DNA of 64,000 nucleotides. Source: Leptobrachium leishanense. Taxonomy: Eukaryota > Chordata > Amphibia > Anura > Megophryidae. The notes beneath the pieces are model-generated. The model did not search any database, was not told the origin of the DNA, and worked only from the letters and a program-made list of their open reading frames with translations. Where the stretch lies: positions 60,020,735 to 60,084,734 of the forward strand of contig CM019070.1 of NCBI GenBank assembly GCA_009667805.1, given 5' to 3'. Below, piece after piece: positions 43,251 to 56,748 of this stretch; the first letter of the stretch is position 1, and each line of letters starts with the position of its first letter. A program made the translations under genes and the position numbers.

Positions 43251-44337
43251 ACCTAGCCGTGTTGCGATGACTTTGCCATTGTGTTTGTCAGTGTCTGTAC
43301 AACTGTGTCTTTGCGAATCTGCCAGTGATTTTGTCAGTGTCTGTGTGTGTATTTCAATCTCTCTAGCTGTATTTATTTTGTAAAGATAGCCTCCGCGCAT
43401 GGCGACTGCCAAGTTTAAACCTGGATAGCGCTTAGCAGCTTCCCAAGTGTGCTGCTCTTACCAGGGGCGGACTGACAACCAATGGGGCCCTCAGGCAATA
43501 GGCGATCAAGGTGCCCCATTGTACCACGCCCACAAAATGGCACACACATACAAACCCAACACCCATGTACATTGTTGTGTAAAATAATTTTTTCTTCACA
43601 CACTTTTCTAAATAATTATTTTAATGAGTTAAGAAAATCCACTCAGGACCCACCAGCAAATTGGGGAATCCATTGTGCCCCCTCCAGACTTACAGATGGC
43701 GACCACTCTGCTGCAGCCATCACCCACTTATTGCAGCTAAGACTGTGCCGTGGCACAGAAGTAGGGATGAGCCGAACACCGCCGTGTTCGGTTCGCATTC
43801 GATCTCGAACAATTTCAAAACTTCGAGTTCGAACTCGAACACGAACCGAACTCAATGCAAGTCAATGGGACTCAAAAAGTTTGATTTTTAGAGTGCCCTG
43901 CAAGAGGGCATATATGCAAGATATTTGCCATAAAAGGCGTATGGGGGTCCAGGTAGTGCCCTGGGGGACAGGAAACAAGGGAAAAAAGTTTTAAAAAAAG
44001 TTTTTAAAGGAACAGTGAGTTTTCCATGAAATAAGGGTTAAAAATAAAAAATTCCTTCAAATATCGTGCCTAAGAGGTCCCCATAACCTGCCCGTGAAGT
44101 GGCGGATTTGTAGGATGTATAGAAACATTTAAAAACAAAAAAATGACATTTCAAATGACGGTAAACGGTTTTCCTTTAATCTATTCATAAACAACTGCTT
44201 GGGGCGGCAGTCTGTATTAAAAAGGAGACATTTTAGGACACGCAGAACAAGTTTACTGATGTTTTTTGGCTAAATTATGGTGAAACTTATGCAGGCTTTG
44301 GATGAAAGTAACAATAGGTGCTTTAAAATTGGGCCTT

Positions 44338-44700
44338 TAGTGTCGGTAACAGTGCTGTCACACCGTAACCCCTCTGAGGTATTGTGGAAGAGTGCAGGGT
44401 TGGATCCTGCGGTCCAAAAAATTAAAATGATATAAATCTGGTAATATAGACGTCACTGTCAGTGCAGCCAAATATTGTGCCTTTGGTGGCAGCAAGTGCC
44501 TTCACACCGTAACCCTTTAATGGTATTGTAGAAGAGTGTAGGGTTGGACCCTGAGGTCCAAAAATTAAAATTAAATAAATCTGGTAATATAGGCGTCAGT
44601 GTCAGTGCAGCCAAATATTGTGCCTTTGGTGGCAGCAAGTGCCTTCACACCGTAACCCTTTTGTGGTATTGTGGAACAGTGCAGTGGTGGAGGTTTTGTG
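44338..44700 (+). repeat. subterminal tandem repeat of the autonomous hAT, 3' side of transposase
   Basis: Two to three units of about 160-180 bp share GCCTTTGGTGGCAGCAAGTG, TTCACACCGTAACCC and AAATCTGGTAATATAGRCGT. Confidence 0.8.
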
Positions 44701-44719
44701 AATGCAGAAGATCCCCGAT

Positions 44720-47700
44720 CTATTCTGTTACGTCAGCATCATGGGATCGATAGCTGCTGATCCAGGACTGAATCATTTTTATAAATGTCAGCTGGTCTAC
44801 AGAGTCGCTGGACAGACGCCCTCTTTTGTCTGTAACAAAACCTCCAGCGGCACTGAACGTCCTTTCAGAAAGCACGCTGGATGAAGGGCAACCTAGTAGC
44901 TGCATAGCATATTGGCTAAGTTCTGGCCAGTGATCCAATCTCAACACCCAGTAAACCAGTGGATCATCTGCTGGAAAGGTATCCAAGTCTGCCCTTGCCC
45001 CTAGGTAGTCCTGCACCATACGGTGAAGACGCTGGCAATGGGTGCCTACATTTGACGTCCCTGGGCGTCGTGGACTAAAAATTTTTTAAAAGGTATCAGT
45101 CAAGCGGCCCCGGCCTTCACCGCTCTTCCTCTGATCATCCGCAGCCTCAGAAGCACCTGTGTCATCACTTGGTAACCTACCAGTGCCTGGAAAGGTGTTA
45201 CACAAGTGTCGCTTTAGAGCGTACTCAAGTTGTTTCATCCTGTGCTCCCTCTGTGCGGGCAGGATGAGCTCTGCAACTTTACCCTTGTATTGTGGATCAA
45301 GAAGGCTTGCCAACCAGTAATGATCCCTGTCCTTGATAGCACGAATCCTGGGGTCCTTTACCAGGCTTTGCAGGATAAGGGAGCCCATGCAGCGTAGGTT
45401 GGAGGTGACATTAGCTTCCGAGTCTTCCTGGTCAATGAGGATGACCCCATCGTGCACTTCCTCCCAGCCACGCACTAGTCCTTGGGTTTCTGGGCACACA
45501 AAACCCTCCCTTGAGGAATCCCCACCTTCAATGCCCCCACTACTTAAATATTCCTCCTCCTCATCCTCCTGTCAGATCTAATGAGGACCCACTTGAATGC
45601 TGTCTGCAGAAAGACTGGGGCCTTCAGAGCTAGGGAAGGCCTCCTCTTCCTCCCGCTGCTCTGCCTCTAGAGCCACATCTATAATTCCCCGAAGAGTGTG
45701 CTCCAACAGGAACACTAAAGGAATTGTGTCACTGATGCATGCACTGTCCCTGCTCACCATCCTTGTTGCCTCCACAAATGGTGACAGTACAGTGCATGCA
45801 TCCTTGATCATCAGTCACTGCGGGAGGAAAAAAAAACAAGTTGACCTGAACCTGTCCTTGTGCCATACTCACACAGGTACACTACTCTTTGATGGCCCTC
45901 TGCTGCTTGTGCAGACGCTGCAGCATTGCTAATGTCGAGTTCCACCTGGTGGGCATGTCACAGATCAGACGGTTTGTGGGTAGGTGGAATTCTCTTTGAA
46001 TTTCTGCCAGGCGAACACTTGCTAGGAATGACCATCTGAAGTGGCTGCAGACTTTTCTGGCCTGGCTGAGAAGCTCTGCCAGCCCTGGGTCCCTGGTTAG
46101 GAAACGCTGTACGACCAGATTTAGGACGTGTGCTAGGCATGGTACATGCGTCAACTTACCCTGGCGTAGGGCGGAGAGAAGGTTGCTGCCATTATCACAG
46201 ACGACCATTCCCAGCTGAAGCTGACGTGGTGTTAACCATCTCTGCACCTGCACCTGCCCCTGCCCCTGCCCCTGCAGAGCTGACAGAATTTCTGGCCCGG
46301 TGTGGCTCCTGTCCCCTAAACAAACCAGCTTAAGCACAGTATGGCATCTTTTTGCTTGAGCCATTGTGTAGACCCTGTCAGGCATCGGTTTAACTGCCAC
46401 TTCGCCAGAGACAGAGAAGGAGGAGGAGGAGGAGGAAGAGGGAGAGGTGGTGGTGGAGCAGACAGACCTCATACAAGCAGCTTTCTGGAGGCATGGTGGA
46501 TGAACAAGCTCCAGCACAGAGCCCCGTCTTGGATCCCTCCCAGCTGCAATCAGAGTTACCCAGTGTGCCGTGAAGGAAATGTAATGGCCCTGTCCATGCT
46601 TGCTGGACCACGTGTCTAAAGTCATGTGCACCTTGCTGCTGACTGCCTTTCCCAATGACTCCATAACATTGTGTTCCACGTGCTGGTATAGTGCTGGAAT
46701 GGCCTTCCGTGAAAAGAAATGGTGTTTTGGAACTTGCCACTGTGGTATAGCACATTCAGCAAATTCACGGAAGGAAGCAGAGTCCACCAGCTGGAAAGGC
46801 AGCAGCTGTAATGCGAGCAATTTTGCTAAGATGGCATTTAGACGCTGTGCATGGGGATGGTTGGGACTATATTTTTTTCTTACGCTGCAGCAGCTGGGGC
46901 AACGTAATCTGACTGCGTAAATCTTCAGCTGATGGGATGCGGTCACATTCTGAGGAAGGACCTGGTACACCCATTACTGTAGCATCATCCCTGTCAGTGG
47001 AGGTTGTAGGCAATGACATGGCAGGACATATAGTGGGGGTAGAGACAGATGAGGAGGAGGAGGACCTATGCAAAGTGTTGTGCCAACGGGATGCATGGCA
47101 GGTGGTCATATGTCGCCTCAAGCATGTGGTACGCAAGCGTGAGATGTCTTTCCCACGCTTGATCCACATCTGACATAGATTACAAATAGCAACGGTGCGG
47201 TCTGCTGCACATTTCTTAAAGAACTCCCAGACAGCAGACTTCCTGTACGTGTGCTTTGAGACAACAGCGCTCTGCACCTGAGCAGCTGTGACTTCTGATG
47301 CCTTGGACTGGCTACGGTTGGTCATAGAGGACGTTCTGCCTCATTTTTGTTGTGCCTCCTCCCTTGACTCCTCTGTTTGATCAGGCACCCAGGTGGAATC
47401 AGTGACCTCATCATCGTCATCTCCCCCTATCGCCTCGTCACTGGAACCAACCTCGCAATATGCTGCAGCTGCTGGGGGAACATGATTGCCAGTTCTTTGT
47501 GTGTCACTGGCACCCCCTTCCTCTAGGTTCATTATATTCCCTTCCTCAACCTCAGAGATTGAATCAGAGCACTGTAGTTGCTGCGCATCCTCAAGCAGCA
47601 TGTCACTGTCATTGTAGTCAAACAATTCAGCTGACTCCTCCGTGTGTGATAGTGAGGCTACGGCAGGAGTAGCTGTGGACATGGAGGCTGCATTAGATGC

Positions 47701-47970
47701 TTTGGCAGCTGAGGTGGACTGTAAAGCACTACAAGCCTGGCTGGCAGAGGACTCGGAGGATGAGGATGGCCTGGTTAGCCAATCCACCAAATCCTCTGTA
47801 TGTTGCTGCTACTTAAGACGGCCAGCACCAGTTAGAAAGGACAAGCGTGCCCCTGCAGAGGATGCACCACGTCCACGATGACCAGAGGTACAGCCTCCCG
47901 ACACAGAGGCTGCTTGCCCTCTTATCTGTATCTGGGAGCGTCTGCCTGTACTTTTTGGTCTTTCTGACAT
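44720..47970 (-). pseudogene. hAT (Ac-like) transposase with BED zinc finger, broken
   Basis: The start is the ATG at 47970 (MSERPKSTGRR). An acidic N-terminal region leads to a BED zinc finger at 47100-47240 (CNLC ... HMTTCH). The RNase H-like core follows at 45882-46970, with MTLDTWS and VVCDNGSN holding the two Asp residues and a CLAHVLNL motif. An insertion region reads YWLASLLDPQY. The hAT dimerisation domain lies at 44720-45019, with the catalytic Glu in SSVLSERTFSAAG. Breaks: stops near 47811 and 47338, a one-base slip in an A run near 46870, a stop near 45884, and three more stops between 45577 and 45020. An intron with acceptor TTTTTCCTCCCGCAG near 45822 is likely. It can no longer make an active enzyme. 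Confidence 0.85.
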
Positions 47971-47984
47971 GGTGAGTGATATAT

Positions 47985-48844
47985 AGATTAAAGATATACA
48001 GAACTCTTATTCAACTCTGTTATAAAAATTGGAGATATGCTGCAGAACTCTGATTCAACTCTGGTATAAAGATTAAAGATTTCCAGAACTCTGGTGTAAC
48101 TCAGTGAGACACCCTGATAGCTGGCAGCCAGTGTCAAGACACAGATTACAATTTCCAGAAACCTCCTATAAATCAGTGAGACCCCCTGATGGGTGTCAGT
48201 GACAAGACACAAATTACAATTCCCAGAAACCACCTACAAGTCAGTGAGACCCCCTGATAGGACCCCCTAATAGCTGGCAACAGTGACAAGACACAGATTA
48301 CAATTCGCAGAAATCTGCTAGAAGTATGTGGGACCCCCTGATAGCTGGCAGTGAGAAGACACAAATTACAATTCCCAGAAACCTCCTATAAATCAGTGAG
48401 ACCCCCTGATGGGTGGCAGTGAGAACACAAAGATTAGAACAATTCCCAGATATTTTGTAGAAATGAGACCCACACAATTGCTGGTGGCAGTGAGAACACA
48501 AAGATTACAGCAATTTCCAGATATTTTGTATAAATGACTGACCCCCAAAATTGCTGGTGGTAGTGAGAACACAAAGATTAGAACAATTCCCAGATATTTT
48601 GTAGAAATGAGACACACACAATTGCTGGTGGCAGTGAGAACACAAAGATTACAGCAATTTCCAGATATTTTGTATAAATGACTGACCCCCAAAATTGCTG
48701 CTGGCAGTGAGAACACAAAGATTACAACAATTCACAGATATTTTGTTTAAATGACTGACCCCCAAAATTGCTTGTGGCAGTAAGAACACAAAGATTAGAA
48801 CAGTTCCCAGATATTTTGTAGAAATGAGACCCCCACAATTGCTG
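47985..48844 (-). repeat. about 71-bp tandem repeat upstream of the hAT transposase
   Basis: Units contain CAGTGAGAACACAAAGATTA, a CAATTCCCAGATATTTTGT stretch and AAATGAGACC...AATTGCTGGTGG. Copies nearest the start codon are most diverged. Remnants continue after the nested insertions at 51003-51062 and 51960-51985. The position suggests promoter or transposase-binding repeats. Confidence 0.8.
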
Positions 48845-48934
48845 GTGGCAGTCAGTGGCGTAGCGTGGGTTGTCAGCGCCCGGGGCCAGCCAAGAATTGT
48901 GCGCCCCCCCAACCTGTGGACACGTTATCGATAT

Positions 48935-50628
48935 TGCCCCAGCTCTCACATGGATATTGCCTCAGCTTTCACATGGATATTGCCCCAGCTCACACATGGA
49001 TATTGCCCCAGCTCGCACATGGATACTGCCCCAGCTCTCACATGGATATTGCCCCAGCTCACACATGGATACTGCCCCAGCTCTCACATGGATATTGCCC
49101 CAGCTCACACATGGATACTGCCCCAGCTCTCACATGGATATTGCCCCAGCTCACACATGGATATTGCCCAGCTCACACATGGATATTGCCCAGCTCACAC
49201 ATGGATATTGCCCCAGCTCATGGGATTTGCCCCAGCTCTCACATGGATTTGCCCCAGCTCTCACATGGATTTGCCCCAGCTCATGGGATTTGCCCCAGCT
49301 CACACATGGATTTGCCCCAGCTCTCACATGGATTTGCCCCAGCTCTCACATGGATTTGCCCCAGCTCTCTCATGGATTTTCCCCAGCTCTCACATGGATT
49401 TGCCCCAGCTCATGGGATTTGCCCCAGCTCTCACATGGATTTGCCCCAGCTCTCTCATGGATTTTCCCCAGCTCTCACATGGATTTGCCCCAGCTCATGG
49501 GATTTGCCCCAGCTCACACATGGATTTGCCCCAGCTCTTACATGGATTTGCCCCAGCTCTCACATGGATTTGCCCCAGCTCACACATGGATTTGCCCCAG
49601 CTCACACATGGATTTGCCCCCCAGCTCATGGATTTGCCCCAGCTCACACATGGATTTGCCCCAGCTCAACACATGGAATTTGCCCCAGCTCACACATGGA
49701 TTTGCCCCAGCTCTCTCATGGATTTGCCCCAGCTCTCTCTCATGGATTTGCCCCAGCTCATGGATTTGCCCCAGCTCTCTCATGGATTTGCCCCAGCTCT
49801 CTCATGGATTTGCCCCAGCTCATGGATTTGCCCCAGCTCTCTCATGGATTTGCCCCAGCTCATGGATTTGCCCAGCTCTCTCATGGATTTTCCCCAGCTC
49901 TCACATGGATTTGCCCCAGCTCATGGGATTTGCCCCAGCTCTCACATGGATTTGCCCCAGCTCTCTCATGGATTTTCCCCAGCTCTCACATGGATTTGCC
50001 CCAGCTCATGGGATTTGCCCCAGCTCACACATGGATTTGCCCCAGCTCTTACATGGATTTCCCAGCTCTCACATGGATTTGCCCCAGCTCACACATGGAT
50101 TTGCCCCAGCTCACACATGGATTTGCCCCCCAGCTCATGGATTTGCCCCAGCTCACACATGGATTTGCCCCAGCTCACACATGGATTTGCCCCAGCTCAC
50201 ACATGGATTTGCCCCAGCTCTCTCATGGATTTGCCCCAGCTCTCTCATGGATTTGCCCCAGCTCATGGATTTGCCCCAGCTCTCTCATGGATTTGCCCCA
50301 GCTCTCTCATGGATTTGCCCCAGCTCATGGATTTGCCCCAGCTCTCTCATGGATTTGCCCCAGCTCATGGATTTGCCCCAGCTCTCTCATGGATTTGCCC
50401 CAGCTCACACATGGATTTGCCCCAGCTCACACATGTATTTGCCCCAGCTCACACATGGATTTGCCCCAGCTCACACATGGATTTGCCCCAGCTCTCTCAT
50501 GGATTTGCCCCAGCTTATGGATTTGCCCCAGCTCTCACATGTATTTGCCCCCCAGCTCACACATGGATTTGCCCCCCAGCTCACACATGGATTTGCCCCA
50601 GCTCTCACCTGGATATTGCTCTGGCAGG
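48935..50628 (+). repeat. 1.7-kb satellite in element E
   Basis: Units of 18 or 22 bp: CCCCAGCTCATGGATTTG, CCCCAGCTCACACATGGATT plus TG, and the CAGCTCTCACATGG and CAGCTCTCTCATGG variants. The first 270 bp use GGATATTG or GGATACTG, the rest GGATTTG. A block of about 540 bp recurs (49290-49630 resembles 49880-50130). The last unit reads CAGCTCTCACCTGGATATTG. Confidence 0.95.
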
Positions 50629-50913
50629 GGTTGAGGGGACCCAGAAGATGCCGGGCAGCGGGAGTGCCTGCCCGCCGCCCGGTCCTGAACAGTCCGTCCT
50701 GTTCTTGAAGGGGATGCGGCTGCGTGCAGGCGTGCGCAGGTCACGTGGTCCGGCTAATCAGGTGGTACAGAGACTCAGTACCACCTGATTAGCCGGACCA
50801 CGTGACCGGCTGCGCCTGCACGCAGCCGCATCCCCTTCAAGAACAGGACGGACTGTTCAGGACCGGGCGGCGGCAGGCACTCCGCTGCCCGGCATCTTCT
50901 GGTCCCCTCAACC
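50629..50913. repeat. GC-rich palindrome of element E
   Basis: GGTTGAGGGGACCCAGAAGA pairs with TCTTCTGGTCCCCTCAACC around CAGGTGGTACAGAGACTCAG. Nearly the same sequence as 39932-40203 in element D. The likeness continues 17 bp outward (CGCGGGCCAGTTTTAGG) and then stops. Confidence 0.93.
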
Positions 50914-51084
50914 CGCGGGCCAGTTTTAGGGGCGCAAATGCGCCCCTAACAAAAACTGCGCCCGGGGCCACGGCCCCCCCAGCCCCCCAAGCTACGCCAC
51001 TGGTGGCAGTGAGAACACAAAGATTAGAACAATTCACAGATATTTTGTAGAAATGAACCCTCCCCCCCTCCAATAACTGCTGGC

Positions 51085-51959
51085 TGTCATGCCCCACCTT
51101 TGGAAGACTGCTAATTCCCTGTATTGCACAGCCTGGCTCCAACAGCTTTGTCCTTGAATGCTTGTAAATTGGGTTCCCATCCGGGTCTTACTTCAGCTCT
51201 GTGCCTTGTCCAGGCTCCTGGAGATCCAGCCTGGGTTTTCCTGTTCAGCCTTGGAGTTACAGCTGAAACCCATCTGCTATCAAGCCTCCATAAATAGCAG
51301 AGAGACCCAGCAAGGTTGGTTCTGCATTAAGGTTCCTGACTGAAGTCACTTGGCCGTGTGCATACCTGCAAGCTGAACCAGTGTTTCCTGTTGCTGTACA
51401 GTGTTTCCAAGTCCATCCAGTGTCTCCAGTGCCTTCCAGTGTTTCAAGTGTCTCCAGTATCCATCATCTCAGTTCCAGTCTTTATCCTGATTCCTGCCAT
51501 TACTCTGCCCTGCTGTTCCTGGATACATCACCGTACACCCTCCTTCTTTGCCTGGAACTTCCTGCAATCTCCGTTCAGACCTTGGCCAAAACTTCCTGGT
51601 TGCTGCACAAGTGGGTTCTCTCTACTACGTTGCTCATTATCCTGTGTCTGGATATCTACCGGTGGCTCATACTGCTTTAACCACCTTCCCTGACCTTCAA
51701 TCAAGGTACCATTGCCAGCCGTCCAGATTCATTCTTTGTGGACCCTGTCTGCAGTCTGGGACTACATAGCTCACCATCCTATGCTATTAGACTTTTACCT
51801 GTGCTGTCCAGAAGGGGCATCATCTGTTTATTCCAGTGCCTGCTGCCAAGTTCCATTTGTGTTCATTAAACCTATATTATTTGCCTGCTATCCTGTCTGG
51901 CCTCCCCTCTGTGTCGCCGCCTGCTGGGCTCACACCCGAACCGCACACGCCACCTGACA
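51085..51959. mobile_element. solo LTR, TSD CTGGC
   Basis: 875 bp from TGTCATGCCCCACC to GCCACCTGACA. CTGGC lies on both sides (51080-51084, 51960-51964). No internal retroelement sequence. It shares the TGTCATGCCCC start with the LTR at 59310. Confidence 0.88.
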
Positions 51960-52369
51960 CTGGCAGTGAGAACACACACTAACACAACAATCTCCTTTCA
52001 AAAAACACATGCTGAAGGCTGTGTGAAGCCTTTTATTGTGTGCTGTGGGACTTACCTCTGTGAGCCCATGATTGGGCAAAATTTGCTCAATCAGGACTCT
52101 GAGCCGTGATTGGCATAGTCTTGCACCTAAACTGTGGTCAGGTGCAAGGCTGTAGCCAATTACAAGCTTCAGGCCAGTGGAAAAGTGCATTGTGGGCGAA
52201 CATGCTGCGAACACGCGGAAATGTTCTAAGTTTGCGAACTGGCGATGTTCGAATCGAACTCCGAACACATCGAACCGAACAGCTCATCCCTACACAGAAG
52301 GTCCCTTTGGCAAATGTGGGAAACCGACGATCACTTTTCAGGTTTCTGACATACACTTATACACTGCAC

Positions 52370-52605
52370 ATCAGACAGCTCCACAGCAGTAAAACTCAGA
52401 TTTGTGTAAGAGCGTATCGCAAAGCTACACAGCAATACAACTCCCAATAATATGCACTGTGTATGAGCGTATCACAGAGCTCCACAGCAATAATACAGTA
52501 ATGTGCTGTGTGTATGAGTGTATCACAGAGCTCCACAGCAATAAAACTCACATTAATGTATAGTGTGTATGAACGTATCACAGAGCTCAATAGGAATGAA
52601 ACTCA
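52370..52605 (-). repeat. module M2, four copies
   Basis: Complement of the unit at 24448: CACAGAGCTCCACAGCAATA, AAACTCACATTAATG, TGTGTATGAGCGTATCA. Unit about 57-60 bp. Confidence 0.88.
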
Positions 52606-52625
52606 CTGATGACCACTTGTCACCC

Positions 52626-52890
52626 GGGGCGGACTGACCCGTCGGGCACTCGGGTGCTGCCCAAGGGCCCGTGGGGGAAGGGGGCCTGGAGCCGGAGGGC
52701 AGCAGAATTTACTTCCTCCTCACTCCTCCTTGCCGCTGAGGTGTCACGTAATGCAGCGCACAGGCTGCCTTCCCTCCGTGATCAAAGGCGACCACAGAGA
52801 TGAAGTGAGGTAGAGATCCATGTGTTTGGCTCCTCCCCTTCTCAACATACAGCTTGCCCGCTCGGAGAAGGCAGGAAGCAGGCTGTGCTG
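52626..52890 (+). mobile_element. family-B hAT left end, copy 3
   Basis: CGGGGCGGACTGACCCGTCG followed by GGCACTCGGG matches the left end at 23756. The right end is not found. It faces copy 2 head-on. Confidence 0.55.
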
Positions 52891-54161
52891 TGCTCAGCCT
52901 TGTTGGTCTGATAACTGATATTTGGTGCCTGCCGATATTCTGTAAATATAAAATTGTGGGAAAAAAACCCCAGCACAAATCTGACATTATGCCATGAACT
53001 CAATGTGTTTAACATTTAAACATTGCACCACGTCCACTTCATTTATTCAATTTAATAAGAATTTGTTTTCATTTAAGCTTTCATTTTTACCAACAATAAA
53101 ATGGTGTCTTTGGCTTTCTTAAAGATCCCTCATATGACCCTGTATGTTAGGCTAGGGTCAGACGAAAGCATTTTTCCCCGCGAACGTGAAAAAGTGCATC
53201 CGAACGCATTGACGTATTTGTTCACGGAATGCGCAAAAACGGTCAGACGACGCGCATTTTCGGGCGTGATTTTGTACGGATCGTCAATAAAACTCTTTTT
53301 GCGTCTGGATGTTATGTAGGCTGGACATTAGCAGTGTCTTTCATCTCCTAATCACGCACACACGCCGCTATGCTGCAGCTGCACACTCAGTACGTCAGTA
53401 CTAGCGGTTCAGCGTTCTCAAAAAAATGCGTTCAAATTCCACTTGCGTTGCACGCCCGGACTTTTGTGCGGCCGTACATCGTATATTGGCCGTCATTGCC
53501 CGTCATCTGCTGCTAGTGCGGCCGTAATTATGTGCACCAGAACGCACGTTAAAAGTGCGCTGGTCTGACCCCAGCCTAAGAGGTTCAGCAACCTTGGCTC
53601 TCCAAGGGTTATAATACAAAGCAGGTGCTAACTTTGCCAGAGCTGTTGTAAACTTAACAACCCAATAGATTATAATGGCTCTGGTAAATTTACAACAGCT
53701 CTGGTTAAGTTAAGAGAGAACTGACTTTGTAATATTGCCCCACATATTATAGAATTACATCTGCCATGATGCTCAGCTTCTCATTAGGTTCTTGGAGTCT
53801 CACTTGAAATGCAGTTCCAAAACATCTGGAGGTCCCAGGTTGGTGACCCCTGCTGTAGGAAGTAGACCCTGCATCTCCTGTATAGGGAATTCCCTGTCAG
53901 ATGGGATGGAAGCACCATTTCTGTTGTCATCACGATCATGTGCAATACGGTCAGTGAGCAGGGGTCGTTCTGCATGGGCTTACAGCCTCATGTGGAAGAT
54001 GCCCCGGATTCGCACAGTTCTGTGGGATCTTGCGTGTCGCAGCTGCAGTGAGCCAACTTGTCCAATTATCGGCAATATCGGCACATAAAATACCGATATC
54101 AGTAATTTTCTGAACATCGGCCGCCAATAATCGGCAAAACCGATATATCGGTCTATCCCTA
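52890..54161. mobile_element. hAT-like element with CCGATATATCGG and GGTCTATCCC end, copy 2
   Basis: Collinear with 11460-12236 (CTGACATTATGCCATGAACT; TGATGCTCAGCTTCTC; GGCCGCCAATAATCGGC). It is enlarged by a Harbinger-like MITE (53150-53576) and by a diverged hAT foldback (53585-53860). The left end is unclear. Confidence 0.5.
53150..53576. mobile_element. Harbinger-like foldback MITE, GGCTAGGGTCAGACG family, copy 3
   Basis: GGCTAGGGTCAGACGAAAGC at the left, GGTCTGACCCCAGCC at the right, flanks TTA and TAA. Collinear with 12648-13066. Confidence 0.82.
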
Positions 54162-54320
54162 ATATAGTGTATATATGGTGATGTAATGTGTTTTTATAGT
54201 GTATATATGTTGTTGTAATGTAATGTGTGTTTATAGCGTATATATGGTGTTGTAATGTGTGTATATGGTGTGGTAATGTGTGTATATATTGTTTATATGG
54301 TGTGGTAATGTGCGTATATA
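54162..54320 (+). repeat. TA-rich minisatellite, first part
   Basis: Units of about 28-30 bp reading GTGTATATATGGTGTTGTAA TGTG. The same array resumes at 57106-57511 and 59080-59309 and was split by two Tc1 elements. Confidence 0.85.
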
Positions 54321-54463
54321 CAGTGGCAAGAATAAGTATGTGAACCCTTTGGGATTACTTGGAGTTTTGCATGAATTGGTCATAAAATGTGCTCTGATCT
54401 TCATCTAAGTCACAACAATTTGAAAAACACGGTCTGCTTAAAATAATACAACACAAACATTAT

Positions 54464-54665
54464 CAGGGTTATTCAGAGAGCGTGAAAAGCAGGAGAATGA
54501 CTGGAGAATAACTGGAGAATGAAAAATTCTAGGTCAAAATAGCCGATTTGGAAAGTGAGATGAAAGGGAGAATTTTTCTGGTTTGGCTATTTTGACCTAG
54601 CATTATCCATTCTCCAGTTATTCTCCAGTCATTCACCTGCTTTTCACGCTCTCTGAATAACCCTG
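54464..54665. mobile_element. 202-bp foldback MITE with CAGGGTTATTC ends, TSD TAT
   Basis: CAGGGTTATTCAGAGAGCGT pairs with its complement; arms of about 85 bp; TAT on both sides (54461-54463, 54666-54668). It shares terminal bases with the 0.9-kb family but not the interior. Confidence 0.9.
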
Positions 54666-54745
54666 TATATGTTTTCATGTTTTTATTGAACAGAACATGT
54701 AAACATTCACAGTGCAGGGTGGAAAAAGTATGTGAACCTTTGGAC

Positions 54746-56748
<2,003 letters not shown>

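Larger units (their letters stand above)
48853..51002. mobile_element. satellite-bearing hAT element, family E, TSD GTGGCAGT
   Basis: CAGTGGCGTAGCGTGGG at the left pairs with CAAGCTACGCCACTG at the right. GTGGCAGT is duplicated exactly (48845-48852, 51003-51010). Inside: satellite (+ orientation), the same palindrome as element D, then GGCGCAAATGCGCCCC subterminal sequence. No transposase. Confidence 0.94.
43762..52292 (-). mobile_element. decayed autonomous hAT element, TSD CACAGAAG
   Basis: TAGGGATGAGCCGAACACCG at the left pairs with GAACCGAACAGCTCATCCCTA-type sequence at the right. CACAGAAG flanks both sides exactly (43754-43761, 52293-52300). It carries a minus-strand transposase gene, subterminal tandem repeats on both sides, and two later insertions: hAT 48853-51002 and solo LTR 51085-51959. 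Without them it is about 5.5 kb. Confidence 0.93.
43462..52605 (-). mobile_element. family-B hAT copy 2, interrupted by an autonomous hAT
   Basis: CAGGGGCGGACTGACAACCA and the following 300 bp are the complement of the right side of element B (23756-24968). After the 8.5-kb insertion the match resumes at 52301 (GTCCCTTTGGCAAATGTGGG) and reaches four M2 units (52370-52605). The satellite, palindrome and far terminus are missing. Instead a second family-B left end begins at 52626 in the opposite orientation. Confidence 0.75.

Noticed and set aside
48824..50788. Three long plus-strand frames (654, 612, 589 codons) over the E satellite
   Set aside because: Stop-free satellite units again; the frames begin and end in transposon termini.
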